From positions 20,638 through 84,637 of the forward strand of contig CAZPHH010000007.1 of the NCBI GenBank assembly GCA_964586145.1: 64,000 nt of DNA, in the 5' to 3' direction. A program made the translations under genes and the position numbers. The notes below the pieces were generated by a model. That model was given only the letters and a program-made list of their open reading frames with translations. It was not told the DNA's origin and did not search any database. The DNA is from JAFGJQ01 sp964586145. GTDB lineage: Bacteria; Planctomycetota; Phycisphaerae; UBA1845. Positions 35,913 through 45,770 of this stretch are shown here, one piece after another (position 1 is the first letter of the stretch; every line of letters begins with the position of its first letter).

Positions 35913-38813
35913 CTAGCCCTTTCGCCCGAACCAGCCGCGTTTGCCCTTGGGCTTCTCGGACTTCTGTTCGCATCGGATCTGCCTGAGCAGTTCCTGATCG
36001 GACTTTCCGGGCGAGAGGCGGCGCAGCGTCTTGAGCTTGGTCTGCGTTTCCTCATCGAGTCCGGGCGGCAGAGGCACGTCCGCGCTGACCGGCGCCGGCG
36101 GCTCCGGAGGCGCTCCGGGCACGAATTTCACCTTGGGCGGCGCGGGCTTCGGCGCGGGGCCTTTGGGTTTCGGCTCGGACGCTGCGGCGGCCGGTTCGGC
36201 GATCTCTCGCGGGGCCGTGGCCCGGGGCCGGTCGGCCGGCGCGGGGGTTTCGACGGCTCGCGGTTCCGGGATTTCTTTCGGCGGTGCCGAGACGAGGGCT
36301 TCCAGGCTTCCGCTGCTGAGCTTGGCCTCGAGTTTGTTGAGCGTTTCCTCGCGTTCGGCGAGTTGGCGCTCCTGCTCCTGGATCGCCTTTTCGGCCTCTT
36401 CCACCTGGGCGGCGAGGCTCGCTTCGGCCTGCTTCTGCCACTCGGCGAACTCCCGGCGTTCCTGTTCGAGCTTGCGGGCCTTTTCCTGAAGGTCGCCGGC
36501 TGCTTCGTCGCCCGTCTGTCCCGAAGAGTCTGATGCGCCGCTCTCCGCGACGAGGGTTTCGAGTTCGCGGCATCGCGCTTCCGCGTCGGCCAGTCGCTTC
36601 TGCAGCGCCTGCCGGTCGTCGTCGCTCTGACCGGCGGCGGCGCCGGCGTCCTTCTGCCGGCGGTCCAGGGCCTCGCGCTCGGAGGCGATGGCCTTCTTCT
36701 GGGACTCCAGCTCGCCGCGTGTTCGCTCCAGTTCCCGCATGCGTTGCGTGGTTTCCTGCTCGTTGCGCGTGATCTGCTCCAGGCGTGCGTCCAGTTCCTG
36801 CTGGAGCTGCTGCACGCGGGTGGACTGCTCGGCGGCCTGTCGCTCGCGTTCCTGGGCCTGCTTCAGGGCGGCTTCCAGTTTCTGCTCGCGTTGGGCAAAA
36901 TCCTGCGTCTGCGTCTCCAGGGCGCGTTCGCGCCCGGCCAACTCGTCGTGCCGGAGCTGGACCTGCTCCTTCTGCTGGGCGATTTCCGCCCGGCGGGCTT
37001 CCAGCTCCTCGTATTGCTTGCCGAAGCCGGCCCCGTGCTTTTTGCGTTCCGCATCGAGGGCTGCCCGGTCGTCCGCGATTTCCTTCTCGCGGACGCGCAG
37101 CTTTTCGCGCAGCCGGTTCGTTTCCGCGGTCTGCTCCGCAAGCTTGTTCTCGCGGAGGGCGAGTTCCTCGCTGCGGGCGGCAAGCGTTCGATCGAGTTGT
37201 TCCACCTGCTGGCGGTTTTCGCCCAGCCGGGCTTCCGCCGCGTCAAGCTGCCGCTGTCGCTCGGCCAGTTCCGCCTTGCGGCGGTCGCCTTCATCCAGGC
37301 GCTGCTTGGCCTGGTTCCAGTGCTTTTCGACTTCGTTCCGCAGGTGGTCGAGCTCGTGACTGCGGACCTCCAGTTTCTCCTGGGCCTGCGTCTGTTCCCG
37401 CTGGAAGGCCTTGCGGGCCTCCGCGGTTTCGCGTTCCGCCGCCGCGATCTGCTGTTGCCGCTCTTCCAGGCGTTCGGTCTGCTCGGCGAGGGAGTCCTCC
37501 GTTTTCTGGAAGGCCTGAAGGCGTTGGCCCATCTCGGCTTCGCGTTCTTCGAGGTGGGCGGCCTTCTCGTTGAGCTTCTGTTCACGGGTGGTCAGGCGAG
37601 CTCGAGCGGCCTCGACTTCTTCCTGGCCGGCGGCCAATGCCCGTTCGCGAGCCTCGATGTCGTTGACGCGGTCCTGTAGTTCCGTGAACTGCTGCTGGAC
37701 TTCGGCGCGCTGCCGGTTGACCTCGGCGCGGGCCTCGTCCAGCTCCTCGTACTGACGGGCGAAGCCGGCGCCCTGTTGCTGGCGTTCGAGTTCCAGCGCG
37801 GTCCGGTCCGATTCGATGGCGGCCTGCCTGGCCTCGAAGGACTCGCGCAGTTCGCGCAGCTCCTTGCCCTGCTCGGAGAGTTGGCGGCGTTGCTCTTCCA
37901 GTTCACGCTGGCGCGCGTCGAGCTGCTGCGTGCGGGCCGCGAGTTCCTGGTTTCTGGCCGCGTACTCCTCCGTGACCTCGGCGCAGCGGGCCCGTTCGGC
38001 GTCCAGCTCGCGGTCGCGGGCCTCCACCTCCCGTTGGCGGGCGGACAGTTCGCTTTCGCGGGTTCGGGCGGCTTCCAGCCGTTGCTTGACCGCTTCGTCC
38101 GCCTCGGCGAGTGCCTTGGCCGCTTCGTCCAGATCTTCCTGGCGTCGTCGGGTGTCCTCGCGGGCCTCGTCCAGTTCGGCGCGGCGCGTTTCGAACTCCC
38201 GCAGTTCGGCGTTGAGCTTCTCGCGATCCTGGCGGAGCTGGTCCCGCTGTTGGCCGGTCGCTTCTTCGACGGCTCGCTGGCGCTCGGCGAGTTCCTGCTC
38301 CTGCCGGGACAGGGTGGCCTCGCGCTGGTCCAGCGTTTCCCGGGTGGCGCTGAGTTCCGCCTCCCGGCGGTCCGCTTGTGCGATGCTCTGCTGGAGCGAG
38401 CGCTCGCGGGCTTCCAGGGCGGCCTGGGTTTCCTCGAGGTGTTTCTCCCGCTCGCGGACCCGGACGATCTGCTCATCCAGGGCCTGTTTCTGCGGCGCGA
38501 GTTGCTGTTTTTCGGCTTCCAGTTCCTTGCGGGCCGTCTCCAACGCCTGTTCACGCTCGGTCAGGGCAGGCTGCGCCTGCTGGAGTTCGCTCAGACGCCG
38601 GGCCACTTCGGCTTCGCGAGATGCGTGTTCGGTGGTTTGCTTGTGGAGTCGGGCCAGCAGTTCGCCGGCCTGCTTCTCAAAGACGGCGACTTTCTGGGAG
38701 AGGGAATCCAGCGCGGCGCCGAGCTGCGCGTCTGCGGCGGTGAGGTCGGCGGCCGGGTTTGCAGCCGGCGTTGCCGCCGCGGGACGACTGTCGTGTGCTT
38801 TTCCCTTCGCCAT
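35913..38813 (-). CDS. Giant coiled-coil protein
   Basis: The frame is open to 38990, but the ATG at 38813 starts MAKGKAHDSRP, resembling the start of the divergent coiled-coil gene (MAERKTASQ); 966 residues. About residues 35-820 are almost uninterrupted heptad-type sequence rich in Glu, Gln, Arg and Ala, without Pro. Two near-identical markers, GAGFARQYEEL at G348 and GAGFGKQYEEL at G594, lie 246 residues apart and suggest an internal duplication. The last 150 residues are Pro/Ala-rich, then a short globular end (LRRLSPGKSDQELLRQIRCE) and a basic RGWFGRKG tail. No enzyme motif is seen. It probably forms a long filament or tether. Divergent promoter region shared with the GTPase operon. Confidence 0.85.
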   Translation of the reverse strand: MAKGKAHDSRPAAATPAANPAADLTAADAQLGAALDSLSQKVAVFEKQAGELLARLHKQTTEHASREAEVARRLSELQQAQPALTEREQALETARKELEAEKQQLAPQKQALDEQIVRVREREKHLEETQAALEARERSLQQSIAQADRREAELSATRETLDQREATLSRQEQELAERQRAVEEATGQQRDQLRQDREKLNAELREFETRRAELDEAREDTRRRQEDLDEAAKALAEADEAVKQRLEAARTRESELSARQREVEARDRELDAERARCAEVTEEYAARNQELAARTQQLDARQRELEEQRRQLSEQGKELRELRESFEARQAAIESDRTALELERQQQGAGFARQYEELDEARAEVNRQRAEVQQQFTELQDRVNDIEARERALAAGQEEVEAARARLTTREQKLNEKAAHLEEREAEMGQRLQAFQKTEDSLAEQTERLEERQQQIAAAERETAEARKAFQREQTQAQEKLEVRSHELDHLRNEVEKHWNQAKQRLDEGDRRKAELAERQRQLDAAEARLGENRQQVEQLDRTLAARSEELALRENKLAEQTAETNRLREKLRVREKEIADDRAALDAERKKHGAGFGKQYEELEARRAEIAQQKEQVQLRHDELAGRERALETQTQDFAQREQKLEAALKQAQERERQAAEQSTRVQQLQQELDARLEQITRNEQETTQRMRELERTRGELESQKKAIASEREALDRRQKDAGAAAGQSDDDRQALQKRLADAEARCRELETLVAESGASDSSGQTGDEAAGDLQEKARKLEQERREFAEWQKQAEASLAAQVEEAEKAIQEQERQLAEREETLNKLEAKLSSGSLEALVSAPPKEIPEPRAVETPAPADRPRATAPREIAEPAAAASEPKPKGPAPKPAPPKVKFVPGAPPEPPAPVSADVPLPPGLDEETQTKLKTLRRLSPGKSDQELLRQIRCEQKSEKPKGKRGWFGRKG

Positions 38814-39273
38814 CGTCGTGCAGCTTGCCACAACCGTGTGGCGTCGCTGCCCCCCTTTGGGTGTTCCAGGCAGCCGGCGCGGTCGGCCAGGTCTGCGAGG
38901 AGGCTTCTCGGCCGACGCGCCGGGGTGTCGCGTCCCGGCGGTCCGCGCCACGGTGCGGACCGTCGGACGGCACCCTCGCACCCTCAGCATACAATTCGGG
39001 TCCGGCCAGCGGCCAAGAGAACCGTCTGTCCGTGCAGCGGTCGTGCTTTATGGGACGGCGGGAGAGCGTGAATCCGGCGATTCCCGCGGCGGGTCCGAGA
39101 AGCGGGCCGCGGGGCGGCCGGGGCACGCCGTCCGAGAATCGCACTGCAAAAGTCCGCAGGGCAAATCACCGAGTCTTATTGTACGTTTCCAGTTGTGGAA
39201 GCCTCCGGCCGGAGAGTCCGCGCCATGCGGACGCCTCGGCTTGCGCCGGCGGTCAAACCGGCGGAAAGGTGAC
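38814..39273. other. Divergent control region of the coiled-coil/GTPase cluster
   Basis: These 460 bases separate two divergently transcribed coiled-coil genes. The local base composition is GC-rich with an AT-richer patch near 39172-39192. I see no clear sigma-70 pair, operator or RNA. Shared regulation of both arms is plausible but not shown. Confidence 0.4.
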
Positions 39274-40161
39274 ATGGCCGAGCGAAAAACGGCATCCCAG
39301 GCAGACCCCGCTTCCGCCGAGATCCTGGCACTCGGTGAGGAACTCCGTGCCGCGATCGGCACCGTTCAGCAGCAGATGAAGGCCCGGTCCGACATCGTGA
39401 CCCGGATCGATCAAGAGCTGCGTACCCGCAACGAGTCGATCGAGCAGCAGTGGCAGAAGCTGCAGGAGGTCCAGGCCTCCCTGGAGCGTGCACAGGCCAA
39501 CCACAGCAACGAGTCGGACGCCCGTCAGCGAGGGATCGAGCAGCGCGAGCAGGACTGCGCGGCCCGCCAGGCAAAGCTGGATGAACTGGCGTGTGAACTC
39601 GAGTCGCGTCAGAAAAACGTGGACGATCTGGAGAAGTCCCTGCAGAGCGCCCGAGACGATCTGACGCGTGAGCGAGAAGAGCTGGAGGGCGTCCGGGCGG
39701 AGAAGGAATCGCTGGAACGAACCCGGAACCAGGTGGAAACCCAGGCGCAGGACGTCGCCCGGCTGGAAGCCGAGTTGACCGCGGCCGTGACGGAACTGGA
39801 AGCCCGAAACCGGGAGTTCGACGAGCGGGAGCGGGAACTGGCCGATGCCGAGGCCCGAATCGCCTCCCAGCGGCGTGAGCTGGACGAGGCCCGCGAAGGC
39901 ATCGCCACGCTCCAGGATCAGTTGGAGCGGGAACGCCGGGAAGTGAGCGCCCAGCGGACGGAACTGGCCGAGCGCCTCGGCGTGCCGCCGCCGGAGCCCG
40001 TGCAACCGGCCAAGCCGATCGTGGCGGCGCCGCCCGCGCCGGCGCCCGACCCGGCCGCCCCGGCAGCGGTGCCGGAGCCGCCGAAGGAATCGGGCGGACT
40101 GGTGGACCGGTTCCGCAAGCTGCGGCGTGATGCCAAGCGTCGTGCGATTGGGGGAATGTAA
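39274..40161 (+). CDS. Coiled-coil protein, first gene of the GTPase operon
   Basis: GGAAAGGTGA (39262-39271) directly precedes the ATG at 39274; the open frame further upstream is antisense to the large coiled-coil gene. The 295-residue protein is coiled coil over about residues 15-235 (QQWQKLQEVQASLERAQANH, RQRGIEQREQDCAARQAKLD), then Pro/Ala-rich, and ends in a basic helix (GGLVDRFRKLRRDAKRRAIGGM). The layout (coiled coil, Pro-rich linker, basic C-terminus) repeats that of the divergent 966-residue protein, so the two may be paralogues or partners. It is followed 19 bases later by the FGE-sulfatase-fold gene. Confidence 0.85.
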   Translation: MAERKTASQADPASAEILALGEELRAAIGTVQQQMKARSDIVTRIDQELRTRNESIEQQWQKLQEVQASLERAQANHSNESDARQRGIEQREQDCAARQAKLDELACELESRQKNVDDLEKSLQSARDDLTREREELEGVRAEKESLERTRNQVETQAQDVARLEAELTAAVTELEARNREFDERERELADAEARIASQRRELDEAREGIATLQDQLERERREVSAQRTELAERLGVPPPEPVQPAKPIVAAPPAPAPDPAAPAAVPEPPKESGGLVDRFRKLRRDAKRRAIGGM

Positions 40162-40180
40162 TCGGGAAAGTGAGCCAGAG

Positions 40181-41197
40181 ATGGCACTGAACCTCTTCTC
40201 CAGAAAACGACGCCCGTCCGGCGATGGTGAAGCCGGGGCGGCGGCCGGTGCGCCGGCTGCGGCCGAGCGGGCCTACGAGCCCGCGCCGGCGGAGCCGCCG
40301 CAGCGGGACCCGCTGAAGCGCCTGTGGCAGCAGGAGCGGTTCGGGCTGATCCTGCGGCAGGCGGACAAGTGGCGGACCCACCCGGGCGGGGATGCCGTTC
40401 TGCAGGCGGCCGCGAACCTTCTGGAAGAACGGATGGCGCTGGTGCCGGACGGCACGGTCAGCCTGCCCACGACCCTGAGTGACGAGCCGGGAACGCCCGA
40501 GATCGATCTGTCCGTGGACTCGTTTCTGATCGCGGTCACGCCAGTGACCAACGCACAGTTTCAGCGGTTCGTGGATTCCGACGCGTACGACGAGCTCGAG
40601 CTGTGGCCCAAGGACATCTGGCCGCACCTGATCGAGTTCCACGACCAGACCGGCGCGCCCGGTCCGCGCTATTGGCGCGGCGGGCGGCACGATCATCGGC
40701 TGGCCGCCCACCCGGTCGTCGGCCTGAGCTGGTTCGAGGCGAGGGCGTATGCACTGTGGTGCGGCCTGCGGCTGCCCACGGAGGCGGAATGGCAGATGGC
40801 GGCAAGCTGGCACATTCGCAGCTCCGCGAACATCTACCGTCGGTTCCCGTGGGGCGATGCCATGGACCGCGACCGGTGCAATCTCTGGATTTCCGGCATC
40901 GGCGAGACGGTGCCGGTGGACGCCTACCCGCAGGGCGCCGCGCCGAACAACGTGCTGCAGCTCGTGGGGAACACCTGGGAGTGGAACAGCTCGGACTTTG
41001 AGGTGACGGACGCCGACGGCCGGCCCGTACTGGGTGAGATGCCCATGAAGGGCCTGCGCGGCGGGGCGTTTGACACGTATTTCGAGAACCAGGCGACGAG
41101 CACGTTTCGGACGGGCCTGATTGCCTTGGCCCGCTCGCACAACGTCGGTTTCCGGTGCGCGATGGACCTGAAGGACGCCACCTGGCTGCAGGGGTAG
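40181..41197 (+). CDS. FGE-sulfatase (SUMF1/EgtB)-fold protein lacking the formylglycine cysteine pair
   Basis: The ATG at 40181 gives 338 residues. After a low-complexity N-terminus (about 1-50), residues about 85-330 show the FGE-sulfatase fold: VTPVTNAQFQRFVDS, HPVVGLSWFEARAYALWCGLRLPTEAEWQMAA, YRRFPWGDA, NVLQLVGNTWEWNSSDF, LRGGAFDTY and HNVGFRCAMD. Only the second of the two FGE active-site cysteines has an equivalent (GFRCA); the position in LRGGAF is not Cys, so formylglycine generation is unlikely. Such C-type-lectin-like modules are frequent in bacterial conflict systems as binding or effector-like domains. It lies between a coiled-coil gene and a GTPase gene, 28 bases before the latter. 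Confidence 0.85.
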   Translation: MALNLFSRKRRPSGDGEAGAAAGAPAAAERAYEPAPAEPPQRDPLKRLWQQERFGLILRQADKWRTHPGGDAVLQAAANLLEERMALVPDGTVSLPTTLSDEPGTPEIDLSVDSFLIAVTPVTNAQFQRFVDSDAYDELELWPKDIWPHLIEFHDQTGAPGPRYWRGGRHDHRLAAHPVVGLSWFEARAYALWCGLRLPTEAEWQMAASWHIRSSANIYRRFPWGDAMDRDRCNLWISGIGETVPVDAYPQGAAPNNVLQLVGNTWEWNSSDFEVTDADGRPVLGEMPMKGLRGGAFDTYFENQATSTFRTGLIALARSHNVGFRCAMDLKDATWLQG

Positions 41198-41225
41198 CCG
41201 CAGCGGCGGAGCGAATCGTGATTTC

Positions 41226-42101
41226 ATGAGTTCAGCCCTGGCGGAACGCATTCACTACTGCCTCATCTGCGAGGCGAAGAACGACCCGGAGGCGGTGCTC
41301 TGCTCCGAGTGCTCGGCCCCCATGGCGCTCATTCAGGAGGCGGTGCAGCAGGACCGCGAACCCTGCATCGTGAGCGTCATCGGTGACACGAACGTCGGGA
41401 AGACGGTGTACCTGGGCTTCTTGCTCGACATGCTGTCCAAGCGCGCGGGAGACTTTGAGGCCATTCCGAAGGGGGCATACTCCGTCAATCTCCAGCAGGC
41501 GGTCATCAGCTACCTGTCGCGTCGGGGCTTCCCGCCCAAGACGCCGAGCGAAGTGGACCTGTGGAACTGGGCGTATTACCAGGTCGTGCAGCGGCGGGGC
41601 GGCACGAACTGGTTCGACCTGGTCATGCCGGACATGGCGGGCGAGGCCCTGGCGGCCGAGGTGGACAACCCCAAGTCGTTCCAGGTCATCCACAATCTGC
41701 TCGCCAAGAGCGAGGGGTGCATCGTGCTCATCGATGCGGCGGTGGCCAGCACGGGCTCGCCGCAACCGGACTTCTTCGGCCTCAAGCTGATGAGCTACGT
41801 GGACGACATGTTCGCGGTCAAGCGGGGCGACAAGATTGACGTTCCGGTGGCCGTCGTACTCTGCAAGGCGGATTATTGTCCGGAAAGCTTCGACAATCCG
41901 GCCAAGTTCGCCCAGACCAACCTGAACCGCACGTGGAACATCTGCGAGGCCCGCTTCCAGAACGTGCGGTTCTTCGCGGCCTCGGTGGTGGGCTCTCTGG
42001 CCTACGGGACGGATGAGGACGGAAACATCGTGTCGGTGCCGCTCCACTGCGCGCCGCGCGGCATCCTGGAGCCGTTTCAGTGGATTCTCAGCCGACTGTG
42101 A
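41226..42101 (+). CDS. Zinc-ribbon P-loop GTPase (DO-GTPase2-like)
   Basis: A 291-residue protein. Residues 12-29 form a zinc ribbon (C12, C15, C26, C29). The P-loop is GDTNVGKT at 53-60, the switch-II region reads MPDMAGEAL (DxxG-like), and the base-recognition motif is the variant CKAD in VVLCKADYC. The sequence and the partner downstream fit the DO-GTPase2/GTPase-associated families defined by computational work on NTP-dependent conflict systems; this assignment is from memory of those families. Function is probably a nucleotide-controlled switch. The TGA overlaps the ATG of the GAP1-like gene (TGATG), so the two are coupled. Confidence 0.8.
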   Translation: MSSALAERIHYCLICEAKNDPEAVLCSECSAPMALIQEAVQQDREPCIVSVIGDTNVGKTVYLGFLLDMLSKRAGDFEAIPKGAYSVNLQQAVISYLSRRGFPPKTPSEVDLWNWAYYQVVQRRGGTNWFDLVMPDMAGEALAAEVDNPKSFQVIHNLLAKSEGCIVLIDAAVASTGSPQPDFFGLKLMSYVDDMFAVKRGDKIDVPVAVVLCKADYCPESFDNPAKFAQTNLNRTWNICEARFQNVRFFAASVVGSLAYGTDEDGNIVSVPLHCAPRGILEPFQWILSRL

Positions 42102-43537
42102 TGGAGGCCCCGGCCGGTGCGGCCGCGGCATCCGCCACCGTCACCTGCGATCAGGCCGTGTTCTCCTCGGTCCGCACGCCGACCGGGCAGGGATACCGCA
42201 TCATCGCGGCCAGCAAGGGGCTGACCCCGGAAGAGAAGCGGGACATCACCACCCGCAGCCCGTCGCACGGCGGGCTCTGTGACGAGGGCCCGGATGCGTC
42301 GGCGGTTGCGTTCTATCGACTGAGCACCGGGCGACTGGCCCTTTCCTACAGTTGCGACGCCGGGGCGGAGCACACCGGCCGCGGCGTGCGGCGGATCTAC
42401 ACGCACATCACTGTGATCGCGGAGGCGGACTTCGCGCGGTTCGGCTACAACCCGTCCAATGTGCTGATGGCCGTCGATGCGTGTGGGGCGCTCCAGGTGC
42501 AGCTTCAGCCGCCGCACATCCTGAATGAACTGGTACTGACGCCGTCGAACCGGACGGACGCCGAGCGGGCGGCGGCGGCCGCGGAACGCTGCGGTGCGCC
42601 GTGGGTGGTGTACGCCTTGTCTCTGGTCCTGAGCAAACAGCGAGTGGTGACGGGCGGCACGTTTGATCCGGGCGACTGGATCGAGGCGGTTTTGTTCGGC
42701 GTGCCCGGGCCGCTGCGGGCCGAGGTCTCGTTCTCCGCGGGGCTGCGGTACACGGTGGGGCGGCCGTACGGCCTCAGCGCGGTGAACGGGGACCTGCAGA
42801 AAGCCCGACGCCTCGTGCGCGGGCAGAAGGTGACGTACCTGGAGCCGGAATCCCAGCCCGCCACGCCGGCTCGAAAGGACTCAGCCTGGCTGCAGATGGT
42901 GGAAAACCACTATCGGGACGGGCGATGCAAGGCGCTGGCCGACATCACGTCGCAGGCGATTCCGGACTGCTCGGTGGCCGCGCTGGACCGGATCGCGGCC
43001 CTCGCCCTGGACGCCGAAACTGCGGCGTCGGCGCGAACGGCCGACGTGCTGAGACTGGCCGAGGATCGTGCGGACCTTGCGACGGTGAATTCCTTTGAGG
43101 CGGCCCTGCTGGACAAGCTGCACATCGCGATTCAGAAGCACCTGCACGATCGTCTCCGCCACGAGTGCGACGTGCAGCCGTTTCTGTCTGACCTCACCCG
43201 GCTGCTGCAGCAGTCACGCCGGGCGGCGGACATCGTGCTCCCGGCCGTTCGGCTGGCGATTCAGCGTCTGGCCACGGCGGCCCCGCACCGGGCGGCCGCG
43301 TTTGCCCTGGAGGCCGTGGCCGCCTGCCGTGATGCGGATCACGTCGCAAGCCTCGTCCCCTGCCTGTCGGACGTGCTCAGCGGCTTCCGCTCGTGGGTGC
43401 TGACCGCGGTCCCGAAGGAATTGGAGGCCGGGCGCGCGATTCTCACCGAATGGCAATTCAAGCGGTCGGAATCGGACGAGGTGACGGCCATCCTGGCCCA
43501 GATCGACGACCGGCTGCAAGCCCTGCAATACAGCTAG
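42101..43537 (+). CDS. GTPase-associated protein, GAP1-N2-like
   Basis: The ATG at 42101 overlaps the stop of the GTPase gene; a GTG at 42080 in the same frame is a less likely start. The 478-residue protein begins with a beta-rich domain (about 15-230) with DQAVFSSVRTPTGQGYRIIAASKGLT and FYRLSTGRLALSYSCDAGAEHTGRGVRRIYTHITVI, which matches the N-terminal domain of GTPase-associated protein 1 (type N2) as I remember it. The remainder is helical (about 265-478), rich in Ala, Asp and Arg. It is predicted to work with the upstream GTPase, either as regulator or effector. Last gene of the operon; hairpins follow. Confidence 0.72.
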   Translation: MEAPAGAAAASATVTCDQAVFSSVRTPTGQGYRIIAASKGLTPEEKRDITTRSPSHGGLCDEGPDASAVAFYRLSTGRLALSYSCDAGAEHTGRGVRRIYTHITVIAEADFARFGYNPSNVLMAVDACGALQVQLQPPHILNELVLTPSNRTDAERAAAAAERCGAPWVVYALSLVLSKQRVVTGGTFDPGDWIEAVLFGVPGPLRAEVSFSAGLRYTVGRPYGLSAVNGDLQKARRLVRGQKVTYLEPESQPATPARKDSAWLQMVENHYRDGRCKALADITSQAIPDCSVAALDRIAALALDAETAASARTADVLRLAEDRADLATVNSFEAALLDKLHIAIQKHLHDRLRHECDVQPFLSDLTRLLQQSRRAADIVLPAVRLAIQRLATAAPHRAAAFALEAVAACRDADHVASLVPCLSDVLSGFRSWVLTAVPKELEAGRAILTEWQFKRSESDEVTAILAQIDDRLQALQYS

Positions 43538-43650
43538 ACCCGCGGTTCTTCTCGGTGTTGGCCGACCGTCCGCGATACGGTTGCCTGGAAAGGCCGGCCA
43601 ATGAAGCTCCCTCAAGTCGGCGTTTCAGTGGGCGGAGCTTCGCCTGGGGT

Positions 43651-43831
43651 GCCAGTAATCTGGCATCCTCTGAGGCCGGCTTCAGCCGGCCGGTCAGTGC
43701 CCCCGGCCTCGGCCGGGGGTGTGCGGCCATCATCTTTTCCCTTTCCCGTGTTTCTCGGAGCCGGCTTCCAGCCGGCTTCCCCAAGGACAGCCTTCTTCGT
43801 AGCCGCCCGAGAAAGCCGGCCGAAGGCCGGC
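43651..43831. repeat. Palindrome cluster between convergent genes
   Basis: Perfect stems: GCCAG/CTGGC (43651-43664), GCCGGCT/AGCCGGC (43675-43690), CCCCCGGCC-tc-GGCCGGGGG (43700-43719), two adjacent self-complementary AGCCGGCT (43759-43777) and GCCGGCC-gaa-GGCCGGC (43815-43831). The 398-base interval 43538-43935 has no gene. Its placement at the convergent end of the GTPase operon and the HtrA gene fits a bidirectional terminator or REP-like element. Confidence 0.75.
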
Positions 43832-43935
43832 GTCTTCCTCTTGACGGCCGGGCGCGTCTGCTCGCGTCCCGGCCGGCCGATCCCGGGTGTCTCCGGGCGG
43901 CGCGGTGCATGGGGGCGGAGTATCGGACGCCCCCG

Positions 43936-45444
<1,509 letters not shown>

Positions 45445-45770
45445 CTGTCTCTCCTTTCCGAGCTTCCCACAGGTGGCTCGGTTCGGTCCGGCGGCGCTGA
45501 CCCTGGGCCACTCTCCCGGGCCCCTGTCGTACCGGAACCGGCTTCCCTGGCCGTTTGGTCCGACTTTCGGCCTTCGTGGCAAACCCTGTGCCAGACGGCG
45601 AGACCCCGGCGCCGGGCCGTAACCTGCTGTAAAAAAAGGTGTTGCGGGCAGGTTGCCTTGATCGCTGGTGGCGCCCCGGTGCCGTGCAGCCTGTCAGTCT
45701 GACCGCCGGTCTGCCACGGTGTTTCTGCACATCGCCCGGCGGAACGCGGTCGTTGGGCCATCCGAGGCGG
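45445..45770. other. Intergenic region between kinase and protease genes
   Basis: The 326 bases lie downstream of the kinase and upstream of the protease, both on the minus strand. A seven-A run (45631-45637) sits inside the loop of a 7-bp inverted repeat (AACCTGC 45621-45627, GCAGGTT 45648-45654). No gene is seen. Confidence 0.45.

Noticed and set aside
37816..39273. Plus-strand extension of the 39274 coiled-coil gene by 486 codons
   Set aside because: This part is antisense to the 966-residue coiled-coil gene and is Ser/Arg/Ala-rich; the strong ribosome-binding site at 39262-39271 fixes the start at 39274.
42080..42100. GTG at 42080 as start of the GAP1-like gene
   Set aside because: The ATG at 42101 forms the usual TGATG overlap with the GTPase stop; the seven extra residues add nothing recognisable.
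45621..45654. Inverted repeat around seven A residues considered as an intrinsic terminator
   Set aside because: The T tract on the transcribed strand is inside the loop and not after the stem.
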